Assembly (NCBI GenBank): GCA_949316235.1
Contig: OX438743.1
Coordinates: 40,579,242-40,643,241 of the forward strand
Length of the DNA stretch: 64,000 nt
Source: Oegoconia quadripuncta
Taxonomy: Eukaryota > Arthropoda > Insecta > Lepidoptera > Autostichidae
Direction: 5' to 3'
The translations under genes were made by a program, and so were the position numbers. Below are positions 1-9,837 of this stretch, one piece after another (the first letter of the stretch is position 1; the number at the start of each line of letters is the position of its first letter). Under the pieces are notes generated by a model. It was not told where the DNA came from and made no database searches. It saw only the letters and a list, made by a program, of their open reading frames with translations.

Positions 1-379
1 AAATACCGATTAAACAAATGCCTCAAGGAAATTTATAAAATAATCAATGGACATTAGGATATACAAGGTTTTGACAAAGTGTTCACTTGATTCCAGAATT
101 TACACACAGGAACATTACCCTCCTTTTTGAGGCAGTTGGAAAATTGAAATTGAAAAAAACCAAATTGAAATAGAAATATATATGTAATCGGCAATAATAA
201 TGAATAGTTGAATAATCAATGAAAATAGTTTGCATGTAAACAAAATATATAATACTGCACAAATCCTATACACCGTTCGTGTTTACATATTTTTGAGACT
301 CAAATAAGCAACTATGGATTGTTTAAAAATTAATTAGAATATTGTTATTAATTATAGATGAGCAGCATCACTAGTGCTC
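1..379. other. AT-rich intergenic DNA, nothing recognised
   Basis: No long reading frame, repeat head or inverted repeat stands out in this stretch. Confidence 0.5.
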
Positions 380-503
380 CAATGGTGTTGATTCGGATGT
401 ACACCAACTAAACTAAAACAACTCCCTGGAACAGTACGATGCGACGGCACCACTCCAAAACTGGTTTCAGTTTAGATGGTGTACTTCCAAATCGACACCA
501 TTG
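380..503. mobile_element. Small inverted-repeat element, copy 1 (MITE-like)
   Basis: Both ends carry the same sequence in inverted orientation: it starts CAATGGTGTTGATTCGG and ends with the imperfect complement, ATCGACACCATTG. The inner part (GGAACAGTACGATGCGACGG, CACCACTCCAAAACTGG) recurs at 3061-3206. Arms of about 45 bp around a short core, with no coding capacity, fit a non-autonomous DNA transposon. Superfamily not assigned because no target duplication is clear. Confidence 0.7.
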
Positions 504-790
504 TCAGTGTTTGCAAATGTTCACATTGTAATGTCATTCACAGTCATTGATTACACAGTCCACTATAGTTTTCAAGCCAAATTTGTTTTTATTAGTACTA
601 GTGTAGTAATATTTGGATTTTAGAATATGTAGTTATTTTCAAGATTTTGGAATTACAGGCATAGAATTTGTACAATTTTTACTAGTGATGTGAAAGTGTT
701 TTACAATCCCAAGGATTCAATTTGTTTACTTGGACAGGTTCAGTTCGTTGTTCGCAACATATTCTTAATTATTATTATTTAATACTCCAT

Positions 791-1027
791 TTGGTTGGCA
801 GTAGGGTGTTAATGTGGTGGTAGGGTGGGTCTATCTAATTACCAGCAACTTATCTAAGTCTGTCGCCAAGCAACAATATTAACAGGATTATTGTGTTCCG
901 TCTGATCGAGATAAGATTCCCAATTCCCCAAATCAGTTGTGGGTTCCTGATGAGATCACTTCCATTGTCGGCCTAATCATCACTTTACATCAGGAGGTCA
1001 AATCCTAACCTGTTGTGCTTAAAAAAG
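791..1027 (+). repeat. SINE family S2, degraded, head missing
   Basis: The order of blocks matches better-preserved S2 copies such as 13839-14176: GGTTGG-type start, CTTATCTAAGTCTG, GCCAAGCAACAATATTAA, GAGATAAGAT, CACTTTACATCAGG, then an A-rich end. The tRNA-like head is absent. Divergence is high, so this is an old insertion. Confidence 0.7.
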
Positions 1028-1269
1028 AGTCAATAAAGACAGGTGTAATAGATGCGATAGGTTAAAATGAATAAGTTTATTGTAAACAGTCCAAGTGATT
1101 TTGATGTTTTTTTTATTGATTTGATTGGTTTCCAATGATGAGCAATTGAAAGGCTATCATTGCCATGCCCATGATATAGTTTGTTGCCCTATAGGATAGT
1201 GGTAATGGTCCATACAAGTAATATGGGAATAAATCCATCCAGAGTCATACTCCTTGGTTTATTAGTTGT

Positions 1270-1580
1270 TATTTAATTAAGAAAATCATTGTTTTAGCAT
1301 TTAGGCTTCGGTCTGGACACATGCCACTTAACAAGTTTGGCTTCCTAATGAGAAAAACCAAATCTCTAAACTGTGAGGTGTGTGGGACTGTGGAGGATGT
1401 TCAACACTTGTTAGTGGAGTGTGTCCGGTATGAGTAACCTAGAAGGACACTGATGAGTAAACTGAATGGACTTGATGTAGGAGGGTTTCATAATATTTTG
1501 TCCCTACCAAACTCAGAAAGTGTCTCGTTAAGTGTAGAATTAGTTAAGGGGTATGATGGGACTGCCATACAAAATTTATA
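1270..1580 (+). pseudogene. LINE ORF2 C-terminal fragment with Cys-Cys-His-Cys tail
   Basis: The plus-strand reading gives FRLRSGHMPLNKF followed by CEVCGTVEDVQHLLVEC, a C-x2-C-x7-H-x4-C pattern found at the C-terminus of RNase H-bearing non-LTR retrotransposons. A stop follows shortly after (VRYE then stop) and the frame continues as a degenerate tail. The same pattern is in the better fragment at 30775-31205. It is a broken relic; the reverse transcriptase and RNase H parts are missing. Confidence 0.7.
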
Positions 1581-2124
1581 AAAGTCCCTGTAAAAAATTT
1601 AGTTTAAAAAGAAGTGTATTATGGGCATTGACTGATCTCAAATTATTATCATTATTTCTTTTCTTTATTAGACAGATAATATACAGGAGCTAATAGGCTA
1701 ACTTTACAAAACCAAATTGATTGGTTTGTCTGTGGGAGTATATCAGTCTCGGTTACAATAAACAGTACAAATATCAATACAAAGTAGGTAGAATGCATAT
1801 TCGATGGATAGCAACATGCATGCATATGCTGACATCGGTTTAACCATATCTTTAGACTTTCTTAGGGCCATCTTAGTGACTGTGAAATCAGAGGGTTAGA
1901 TAACTAAGGGGGTAATGAGAAAAAAGACTTAAAAAAAATTCGACACTGTTGATTAAGTTTGGGTGGCATTTGTTATAATTTAGAACTTTTGGTCTTCAAG
2001 ACAGGGTAAATCCTCTGTTTTCGCAGCACTCTTATCGGCACTATAACGGATTTGCAGCCGAATTGATTGACCCAGTGTAAACAACACATGTCACTCTATT
2101 ACCAAAATTAATGTAACTATCTAC
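1581..2124. other. Probable start of smg intron 1 (minus strand), no exon seen
   Basis: Lies directly downstream (minus strand) of the splice donor at 2124-2123. I see no further Smaug-like exon here; it is AT-rich with no repeat I can name. Confidence 0.4.
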
Positions 2125-2374
2125 CTTCGTCATCATCGTCGTCGGTCCTTGCGAGTAGACTGGCGAGCAGCGTGTCGTCATTGGCATCATGTTCGAGCCG
2201 CTCATCGTCGACGTGGTTCCGGAGAGCCGCCTCCACAGCTCGCTGCACCAGCTTCAAGCCCGGCCAGGGTACGCGCCGTGCCAGTGCGCAAGCCACCACA
2301 GTCCGTTCGCACGCACCCCATTGCTCAAACAGCCCCGCGACACTCCCTAACTGCTCGTAAAATGTGCCGTTCAT
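2125..2374 (-). CDS. smg: Smaug (SAMD4-type translational repressor), first coding exon
   Basis: The minus-strand frame begins at the ATG at 2374 (residues MNGTFYEQLG) and reads 83 residues plus one base. Residues 5-52 (FYEQLGSVAGLFEQWGACER, then TVVACALARRVPWPGLKLVQ) match the start of the N-terminal Smaug similarity region, as I recall it from fly Smaug (LFEKW-CERTVV-ALL-R) and vertebrate SAMD4. A run of aspartates (78-82) follows, then the exon ends GAAG|GTAGAT, a plausible donor (phase 1) at 2124. GC content is far above the surroundings. A longer frame upstream starts only with GTG, so the ATG at 2374 is preferred. In known family members Smaug binds hairpins in target mRNAs through a later SAM domain, represses translation and recruits deadenylases; that domain is not in this window. 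Confidence 0.87.
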
Positions 2375-2660
2375 CGCGAAAACACCATAGCAAACCACAA
2401 ACTCAAGAGTTGTTTGTATTCACGTCAAGGCCTGACAGCTGATTGCAGCTCAATCGATTCACCTGGACGATTGCACTTGCAGAGCTGGCGGCTGGCGGAA
2501 GTAATTAAAGTGTACCGTCTTTACCGAACACAGTTTTTTTAGTAAATTTAGAGGTAGACCAAAAACATCACAATTTATTTCTGTCCCGATAGGACGATGG
2601 TTATTATCAAAATCCAAAATGGCCGTCATCAACCTGAGGGACGTCATTAATGTAACGAGA
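2375..2660 (-). promoter_or_regulatory. Probable 5' UTR and promoter region of smg
   Basis: This is the sequence just upstream of the smg start on the minus strand. It is more GC-balanced than its flanks near the exon and carries an E-box-like CAGCTG and a CRE-like ATGACGTC. No TATA box is evident. Assignment rests on position only; the start of transcription cannot be fixed by eye. Confidence 0.35.
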
Positions 2661-3060
2661 ATTTTAGTAAATCGATTTTATGGAATCGATTAATTGAAAA
2701 TAAATTGTTTATTATTTTTTGCACACACATGTTCAGTCACGTACGTCACTGTAAGCGCTTTTTATTTTTTACCTCTTGAAGGATCTCTGTAACTACGGTA
2801 AATAGGTAGGTAGTAGTAGTAAAAGCGTTCTTCCTTTTCCCAAAATTTAAATTTGTAAAATATTCTCGTCGTGATTAATACAAATAAAAACCTTTTTAAC
2901 AACAAAATATTTTTACTGTAACGCTCGCTTCTATGTTCGCTGGCGTAATTAATAGAATAGAATATGATTTATTTGCTCTTGAATAGGGTACATTACATTA
3001 GGTGTTATTACAATAAGATCCTCCTAATTCAGTCATTATAATGACGTGCGAATATTTGAC
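2661..3060. other. AT-rich intergenic DNA
   Basis: Contains two AATCGATT sites near 2672-2693 and otherwise nothing I can assign. Confidence 0.4.
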
Positions 3061-3206
3061 AATGGTGTCGATTCGGATGTACACCAACTAAACTAAAACC
3101 AGTTTTAAAGTAGTAGTGTCTCTTTCTCCTTGGAACAGTACGATGCGACGGCACCACTCCAAAACTGGTTTTAGTTTAGTTGGTGAACATCCGAATCGAC
3201 ACCATT
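3061..3206. mobile_element. Small inverted-repeat element, copy 2 (MITE-like)
   Basis: Best copy of the family also seen at 380-503. Left arm AATGGTGTCGATTCGG and right arm CCGAATCGACACCATT are inverted repeats; the arms continue through ACTAAACTAAAACCAG and its complement for about 47 bp. The core GGAACAGTACGATGCGACGG is shared with copy 1. Confidence 0.78.
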
Positions 3207-3519
3207 ATCCAATTTTGACACCAAGAAAATCAGCATGCATTCAATTGTTCTTGTTATCCAAGAACTTTTTAATGGAATAGAACGAGTATTGCAGAAGCCA
3301 TATTTGTAAGTACCTTTTAAAGCTATTGAATGGTTGATCTTTGAGATGTGTGGGAATGCTATTATGTATATTAGTTTAAATAACAGTTTTTTGAAACCGC
3401 GTGGATTTGGTAATCTTGTAAATTAAAATAATAAAAAAATATCTTTCGAAGTCAGCTTCAATGTTGCAAGCATTTTAACCATTTGACGCCACCATAAAAG
3501 ATATTTTATGGGTGCGTAA

Positions 3520-3790
3520 CCAATAGTGGAATTTTAATACCAGTGTTTCCGTGTTTCGGAGGACACGTTAAATAATCGGTCCTGGTTGTTTTCAATTGAA
3601 GGCAGTCGTTAAGCTAAGTCGGTGGCCTACAGGGGCGCCTTAAAACACTGATTGTCAGGTGCCCAGGCCACTAGTCCGAAACAAATCCACCATTCCGCCC
3701 TGGGCCCATGTAGAGGATTATAATCCATACCCTGCCCCTGTGAGAGGAAACTGTGTCCCAATAATGCGGACGTCGCTAAAGGTGACAGAT
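3520..3790 (+). repeat. Degraded lepidopteran-type interspersed repeat
   Basis: Includes GTGTTTCGGAGGACACGTTA and CGGTCCTGG, a start I associate with an abundant SINE-like repeat in moth and butterfly genomes. The rest is diverged and GC-richer than its surroundings. Identification is from memory of the motif only. Confidence 0.45.
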
Positions 3791-4203
3791 ATTAGAAGCC
3801 TTATATTATGGAAATGTTTTTATATGTACTATTAATACTATATATCTTGTTATTTATTTATCATTATTATTACAATTATTTATCTACACTAACTGCCTCA
3901 AGTGTACGGAACATGACTCAAAGACGATTTGACGTACTTATAATCTATTTTTATATTATTATTACATATCGCCACTGCACGAGGTGAGAGGGGGTTCTTA
4001 AAGCGGAGATTGGGGAAGCCTAAATATGGTGCATTAGGTTTCCGCAGATATAATAATATCAATAACGGAGACCAGCAAAATGCACCGTCGTCGCCTCGAT
4101 GGTACTTTATAGTTCCGCTTCTGCTCGCTAAATCACCTAAATTGAAGGTTAATTTAGTTGTTATTGAAAATAAAATTACTTACGTGTGAATTAAACATAA
4201 CTT
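3791..4203. other. AT-rich intergenic DNA
   Basis: Low-complexity AT tracts near 3840-3890; no gene or repeat recognised. Confidence 0.4.
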
Positions 4204-4328
4204 TAAATAAATAAATATCTTTGCATATACACACAGCGCCATCTAGTTCCATACTAAACAACTAGGCTTGTATTATGGATACCAGATGGTTGATAAACTA
4301 CACAAATACATTTTTTTGTAAATAAATA
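4204..4328 (-). repeat. SINE family S1, 3' half
   Basis: Complement carries the S1 3' blocks seen at 8760-8863: AACCATCTGGTATCCA, AACTAGATGGCGCTGTG and an ATTTATTTATTT end. The tRNA-like head is missing (5'-truncated). Confidence 0.8.
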
Positions 4329-4391
4329 CTTTCACCTCTTCAACAGCGTCAGGTAGCAGCGAAGTCCTAATCAAAAAAAAATTGTGCACAG

Positions 4392-5215
4392 CTAGTAAAT
4401 ATTTCGGCGATACTGCGCCGACTGACTGTAATACCTAGGGTAAATTGGGATCCTCTTCAGGAAGTTTTGTTGGAAGTGTTTCATTAGCCTGCTTACATTA
4501 ACTGAGCCGATCTCAGCATGCATTGTGCTGCAAAATCGTATGCTGGAGCAAGTCGCTCTATAGCTACCTAGGGTGTGTTGACCTCTGGATTCACAGGTAC
4601 CAATTCTAATCCCCTTATAGCTAGCTTTTGCTATCATTTCATTGTCACGTGAACAGCTATGTCCCTTTATCCATTATTAACCATTATTGTACCTCTAGAG
4701 TGACTGTGTTTGTTTTACTAATCTCTGTCAGGGATTTATGATATTCAAAAATTAGCCTGCTATTGAAAGAATATTTCAGCTACTGCACCCGCATGCTATC
4801 AGAATGTGTGGCCGGCTACGTTCCTACTGATATTTTGAGTGCATAATTTGCTAATATGATATCCATCCAATTAAAGTATACTTATTATGGGCACCTATTG
4901 GTGAGGAGATTTTTATTACCAAGTCTTCTGAAAGACTCCAGATGTTGTACCTCATTTTGTCTATTGACCCATCCATGAAGATCCTTAGACCCTTTAAATT
5001 GATATTTGTATTTTATATTTTTTGAGAAGGAAATAATATTTAAGTATCTTGCCACTGACAGCCTCATATAGCGGTTTATCAGCTATTGCCCTCTTGAGAA
5101 TCTCAATGTGTGGACAATCAATAAGTGTCCGGAGATATTAATCTTTAGCTTAGCGCACTAACTGCATCTGGAACAGCAATCGCTTTAATTGAGTTACAGC
5201 TGCATTTAGTATAAT
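4392..5215 (-). pseudogene. Broken LINE ORF2, RNase H region
   Basis: On the minus strand one frame reads WIKGHSCSRDNEMIAKA (around 4612-4662), which matches the RNase H signature W-x2-GH-x5-N-E-x-A of I/R1-group LINEs. Upstream (higher coordinates) a related frame reads RIFMDGSID, resembling the T/M-D-G-S catalytic start of RNase H, and ALIDCPH-like text nearer 5110. Stops and frame changes run throughout, so it is an old dead copy. No 3' tail or target duplication found. Confidence 0.6.
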
Positions 5216-5217
5216 CC

Positions 5218-5230
5218 ATTACCATCAGAT
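5218..5230 (+). repeat. Target-site duplication, left
   Basis: ATTACCATCAGAT, repeated exactly at 5768-5780 on the other side of the LINE insertion. Confidence 0.9.
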
Positions 5231-5767
5231 GATTAGAGGAACAAATAAATGGTCACAAAAAGTCACATACTGGTACCCTAGAGAGGACAAGAGAAGAAGA
5301 GGGAGACAGATGCGAAGGTGGGTGGATGATATTAAAAGGGTCGCAGGAGCATGTTGGACGAGGAAGGCACAAGACAGAAAGTAGTGGAAAGTCTTAGAGG
5401 AGGCCTATGTCGGAAGACAAACTGCTGGGGTTACTGATGGAGAAGAAACATGGAGCTGCTAAATTTAAAGATTTTCAATCAATTCAATTTAATAATAATA
5501 GTAATTGTACTTATAGAAATGTAATTTGTGGAAATTAATTTGTATGAATTCGATTGATATAAGTAAAATTTTTAATTTTTTAATTTTAATTTGAAATAAT
5601 AATAATTTAATTTGTAATAATAATAATATTTAATGCGAATAATCGCATTAAATTATGCGAAAATAATAATAAGTAATAAAAATAAGCAAAAGTAATTGTG
5701 CATGCCAATATGTAAAATATGTAACTCTGCCAGAAATAAAGGCTATCTTTATCTTTATCTTTATCTT
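5231..5767 (+). mobile_element. 5'-truncated LINE insertion with 13-bp target duplication
   Basis: The first 230 bases encode a LINE ORF2 tail: WYPREDKRRRGRQ, MRRWVDDIK, then WTRKAQDRK followed by a stop and VLEEAYVGRQTAG in frame. This R-G-R-RW-DD / W-A-DR-W-LEEA pattern is typical of the C-terminus of RTE/CR1-like reverse transcriptase proteins. A 280-bp AT-rich 3' UTR follows and the copy ends in short CTTTAT repeats at about 5741-5765. Exact 13-bp duplications flank it. The premature stop shows it is dead, but the clean flanks suggest a fairly recent insertion. Confidence 0.85.
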
Positions 5768-5780
5768 ATTACCATCAGAT
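5768..5780 (+). repeat. Target-site duplication, right
   Basis: Exact copy of the 13 bases at 5218-5230. Confidence 0.9.
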
Positions 5781-5883
5781 CCGTATAAGTACAGTATAAA
5801 AATGTAGTTTTCGGGACAGAAATATTTTTTTTTTAAGAGAAACATGAAATTTCTTTACATGTTTAGTATAATACGGCGTTATA

Positions 5884-7088
5884 CAGGGCGTCCCAAAGTT
5901 ATGGGACATGAAGGGGAAGTACCTTAAATATCGTAGATAGTGAATTTTGCTCAAAGAAGACTTTATGTTATTTTTAAAAGTTAGTAATTCTGCATTCATA
6001 GATTTTCTAAAAATTATTTGCTTCGGCTGGGAATCGAACCGACTCAAATGTGAAAAAAAAAACACCCTACTTTTATGATGCCAATCGAAAGAATAGCTAA
6101 AAAATAATAACTCTGCCTAAGTAACATAGTATTTTAAAAGAAAGGAACAACGTGAAATTAATCATTTTAATCAAATAAAAAACATACATGAAACTGCCGT
6201 AGTCAATTAAGTAGGTATTTTTTTGTAAATTAATTAATTAAATGCTCAAAATGTGATCCCTCTTGTCTTACGCAAATCGCCAATCTTTTAATGAGCCCGC
6301 TGCCTGTTGATTTTCTAATCATTTTATGGTGAACACTCGATGTGATATGGCACAATTCTGTTTGCAACTCGCCTACGTTCTCGTATCGCTTTTTGTATAG
6401 CATATCTTTCACGTATCCCCAAAAGAAGAAATCTAATGGTGTGAGGTCCGGGGATCTGGCCGGCCATCTAATCGGTCCATTTGTACCAATCCATGTAGGA
6501 AAACATTCATTTAGAAAATCTGCTGCTCTCCGACTATTATGAGCCGGAGCTCCATCTTGTTGGAAAATTAAGTTTTCTTGCTCCGCCGCGGAATGGTTTC
6601 TTATCTTATCCCTTAAAATTTGAAGTATTCCTAAATACTTTTCTGTGTTCAAGGTTCCTACACGTGCACTTATAATAAGGAAAACTATGTTAGTACCTAT
6701 TTTATGAAGTGGGTACTTATTTACGAATAATCAATGCTATCTTTGGAATGATAATATCGCTACTTTTCGAACGTCGTCGGCAATAAATAACTTTCTTGAA
6801 ATTTGACTCAATCATTTTATGTTGTTCCTTTCTTTTAAAATACTATGTTACTTAGGCAGAGTTATTATTTTTTAGCTATTCTTTCGATTGGCATCATAAA
6901 AGTAGGGTGTTTTTTTTTTCACATTTAAGTCGGTTCGATTCCCAGCCGAAGCAAGTAATTTTTAGAAAATCTATGAATGCAGAATTACTAACTTTTAAAA
7001 ATAACATAAAGTCTTCTTTGAGCAAAATTCACTATCTACAATATTTAAGGTACTTCCCCTTCATGTCCCATAACTTTGGGACGCCCTG
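5884..7088 (-). mobile_element. Tc1/mariner-superfamily element with 268-bp terminal inverted repeats, copy 1
   Basis: Starts CAGGGCGTCCCAAAGTTATG and ends with the complement, flanked by TA on both sides (5882-5883, 7089-7090). The arms 5884-6151 and 6821-7088 are both 268 bp and differ at about three bases. Typical mariner ends are about 30 bp, so these are unusually long. The inner 669 bp hold the C-terminal part of a transposase on the minus strand. Copies at 19086 and 58557 share the same arms with different internal deletions, so all three are non-autonomous. Confidence 0.92.
6230..6652 (-). pseudogene. Tc1/mariner-type transposase, C-terminal part
   Basis: The frame reads 140 residues and extends a few codons further upstream in frame (VGTLNTEKY) until the deletion junction near 6660. 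It contains FQQDGAPAH with the second catalytic aspartate and SPDLTPLDFFFWG with the third acidic residue; 40 residues lie between the two aspartates, so the spacing is wider than the 34 of classical mariners. The N-terminal DNA-binding domain and the first catalytic aspartate are missing. The frame itself has no stop, which points to youth. It cannot encode an active enzyme alone. Confidence 0.88.
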
Positions 7089-8590
7089 TATACTCGGTGA
7101 ACTTATTCATAATAAAAAAGTGAAGTAACATTTTAAAAAAAATGTTTCAATTTAACCAATTGCTATGTCATACTTGATCTCGGGACAGAACGATTTTGTA
7201 TGAACCAAAGAGAAAATTAGACTAAGTGTTCGCCAACTTTCACTTTGTTATCTAGTTACGTCATTTCTTTATTTGCTTTAGTATTTTAGGCAATAATTGC
7301 TGGGGACATCAGAGTGTGGGTATAATAGTTGATTAACTCAAATACATACAATATTTACCATACAATGTTCAATCGACTTGAATGGCTACACTCGATAGAA
7401 TTTTTATGCTATCTATCATCTATCTAAAATAGGAAAACCTTAGGGAATGAAAATGAAAAAACAAAATTAAAAAATTTGAGAAACCCACGATGAATGTAAA
7501 TGTTGTATTCAAAAAAGGAAGAGAAGCCCTCACGCGCTTACCATTCTGGCAGAGGCATCTCTCCCTGGTGGTCTACCGCCAAAAACCTGTCTAAGAACCT
7601 GTTCTGAAATTATACATGTTAAATACAGAAAACTGCAACGAAACGGTTCAGTCGTTTCGAGGAAAATACTGGGCAGCATAATCATTGGTGCGAAAAACCG
7701 AATATTGAATTAAAATTTTAACAAAAATATTTCACAGGTCCATACAAGTTCCTATTTAGTTTAAAAAAAAGGAGACCGTGGAGACCCCTGTGGCTACGTC
7801 ATCTCTTCAACCTACCCCTGCCAGCGTATATAAGTCTGGACAACGTGACAATGCTTGCCTTCTGGACTCCTTGTTTCAAAGCACCTGAACCTGGAACATA
7901 TTATATATTCTACCTATGACGTGCAGGCATGATCCAGGGCCCTTCTTTTTTTATAATAATGATGTCTAGTTAAATAAAAATTTATCAATGTACGGAACCC
8001 TTAGTGCGAGGTTTGGTCAGTTTTTTTTATTGAATAATTATAGGATCTTTGACATTTAAATAGCAAATAATTACTTCAACCGTAATTATTACCGTAACCG
8101 TAAACGTAAAACGTGCGTAATAAAGATACGTATTTCACTTTAATCTTTTTTTACAACCAATACTTTTAATATTACATTTCTCAAGCCTATCTACTATGAC
8201 TGTTGAGCTACCGGCCGGCTGCACAAAGTGCCTTTGTTGGTTAGGCTCCTCCTTACAATAATTTTGCACAACGCATGCACGTGATTGGACGACGACCAAA
8301 AATTAGGGATGTTACACAATGGCTATTATTGAAGCTCATGCGATTATGTAGTGACCTGTAAATGTAAACAACAATATCACTTGCTTGGGGGATCGATTTT
8401 GAATTAAATCGATTAAACGAATGAATGGCTTAGTCCAATTACTGACGAGTTCAATCATAATTATTCATAATACAGAGAAATTCGTAATCGTTTGAAATGC
8501 GTAATAATAAGATTTCGCGAGTTTGACATATTCGATGATCGTAATAATCGTTTACGATGGGCCCATAGTTCGACTTACGTAATAGATCCT
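7089..8590. other. Intergenic DNA, no gene recognised
   Basis: About 1.5 kb without a supported gene. The only notable site is a TATA-like motif at 7827-7834, listed separately. Confidence 0.4.
7827..7834 (+). promoter_or_regulatory. TATA-box-like site
   Basis: TATATAAG in a locally GC-richer stretch (CCAGCGTATATAAGTCTGG). It has the spacing look of a core promoter or solo LTR, but no reading frame or LTR pair follows, so function is unproven. Confidence 0.25.
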
Positions 8591-8863
8591 CTGTTTGGTG
8601 TAGTGGTTAGCAACTCTGACCACTATACCAAAAGGTTGCGGGTTCGAATCCCGCTAGGGGCATATGTTTGTGTGATGAATACGGACATGTGTACCCTAGT
8701 TATGGATGTTTTCATTTATAATAAGTATTTATTTACAAAAAAAATGTATTTATGTAGTATATGAACCATCTGGTATCCACAACACAAGCCTATAGTTGCT
8801 TACTGCGGAACTAGATGGCGCTTTGTGTATGTCTAAGGATATTTATTATTTATTTATTATTAT
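8591..8863 (+). repeat. SINE family S1, full length
   Basis: The head is tRNA-like: TGGTGTAGTGGTTAGCA (A box) at 8597 and GGTTCGAATCC (B box) at 8641-8651, spaced as in a pol III internal promoter. The body carries GATGAATACGGACATGTG, GGTATCCACAACACAAGCC and AACTAGATGGCGCT, and the copy ends in ATTTATT repeats. It is not a working tRNA gene: the acceptor arms do not pair and the body runs straight on. Other copies: 25406, 33112, 40661, 52982 and 4204 (minus). Confidence 0.9.
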
Positions 8864-8939
8864 ACCTACTACCGCCGATTGATGTCTTTTCACAGAGCTT
8901 TAATTAAATGACTTTATAATATAACTATTTAGGTTCCAC

Positions 8940-9240
8940 AATAATATTGGTATATATCTGTCTATATCACAGAATATCTACTTGTTTGCTTGATTTTAAG
9001 AAAATAATGAACATTCGCACTAAGCAGTTTGACTTTTCATTCATACTGCAAACAGCCAAGTCAGAGAACGCCCTTCCGTCATCAGTCTTTCCTGAATCCT
9101 ACAACCTTGGGATTTTCAAGAGCAGAGTGAATAGGCATTTAAGTAGATCGCGTGCTTCATCTTCGACCACATCGTCACTTTCCAGCAGGTGAGATTGTGG
9201 TCAAACGCATACACAAAATTTTATTTTTTTCAATTTTTCA
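8940..9240 (+). pseudogene. LINE C-terminal and 3' UTR fragment
   Basis: The frame reads FDFSFILQTAKSENALPSSV, FPESYNLGIFKSRVNRHL and SSTTSSLSSR then stop. The W/E-NALPSSVFP-YNLG-FK-RVNRHL pattern is the familiar C-terminus of a common insect LINE reverse transcriptase protein. The 3' UTR GATTGTGGTCAAACGC follows, as at 55812-55965 on the other strand. 5'-truncated. Confidence 0.78.
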
Positions 9241-9300
9241 AAATGAAAACCAACCGAGTACCCCCAACGTTATCTTTGTACATGTTGCCTGTGCAGATAG

Positions 9301-9520
9301 GTGCAGTTCCAGAGTAATGTCATGGGTGTAATAGTACGCCACATCGAATGCCATCACATCGAAGCTCATGACATCGAACACGTTACATCGATAGCTTATG
9401 AAATCGATAGCTTATTAAATCGGTGGTTCACCACATCGAAAGCCTATGAAATCCTGCGTTCACAAGCGTTCATGACATCGAAGGCTTATGAAATCGATAA
9501 TTCATGACACCGAAAGCTTT
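9301..9520 (+). repeat. Periodic array with a CATCGAA / AATCGATA core
   Basis: The core ATCGA(A/T) recurs about every 13-15 bp (CATCGAATGCCATCACATCG, CATGACATCGAACACG, TATGAAATCGATAGCTT, and so on) for some 200 bp. Spacing is regular but the units differ, so this is not a simple satellite. Similar arrays with a TCGAA/GCGAA core are at 22755, 30170, 39005, 41080 and 48376. A frame open through part of it is a by-product of the repeat. Confidence 0.65.
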
Positions 9521-9539
9521 ATATGATAGAAGCGTTAAT

Positions 9540-9837
9540 ACTATCGACTTTTTATCTTACTGTTATCGTAAAGACTTTTAAAATTAATACTTGTGAAAAC
9601 ACATGTATACAATTTCAAATTCAAATTGATACGTACGTGGTTAACAGGAATCCACTAAGAAATACTCTGAATACTAATTTAAAAGTCTATCACCAATAAC
9701 ATTGGCTTTCGCAAATATTAAAAATACCACTAGGTACAGTTGGAACTTTCCTCGCAATAACATTTTAGGTTTCCGGCAGTAGCCTTGTCCGAGTGGTCTG
9801 TGCAGCTTGGCGAGGTTCTAGAGTAATTGGAATGCTT
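9540..9837. other. Intergenic DNA with a locally repeated segment
   Basis: The text around 9555-9590 (TTACTGTTATCGTAAAGAC, TTTAAAATTAATAC) recurs at 10742-10775, just beyond the composite element at 9838-10736. Nothing else recognised. Confidence 0.4.

Noticed and set aside
2149..2442. Plus-strand frames over the smg exon
   Set aside because: Shadows on the opposite strand of a GC-rich exon; only the minus frame shows conserved residues and a splice donor.
8597..8660. A tRNA gene (good A and B boxes)
   Set aside because: The same head with the same body occurs at several loci and ends in ATTTATT; the acceptor arms do not pair. It is a SINE head. The same applies to the S2 and S3 heads.
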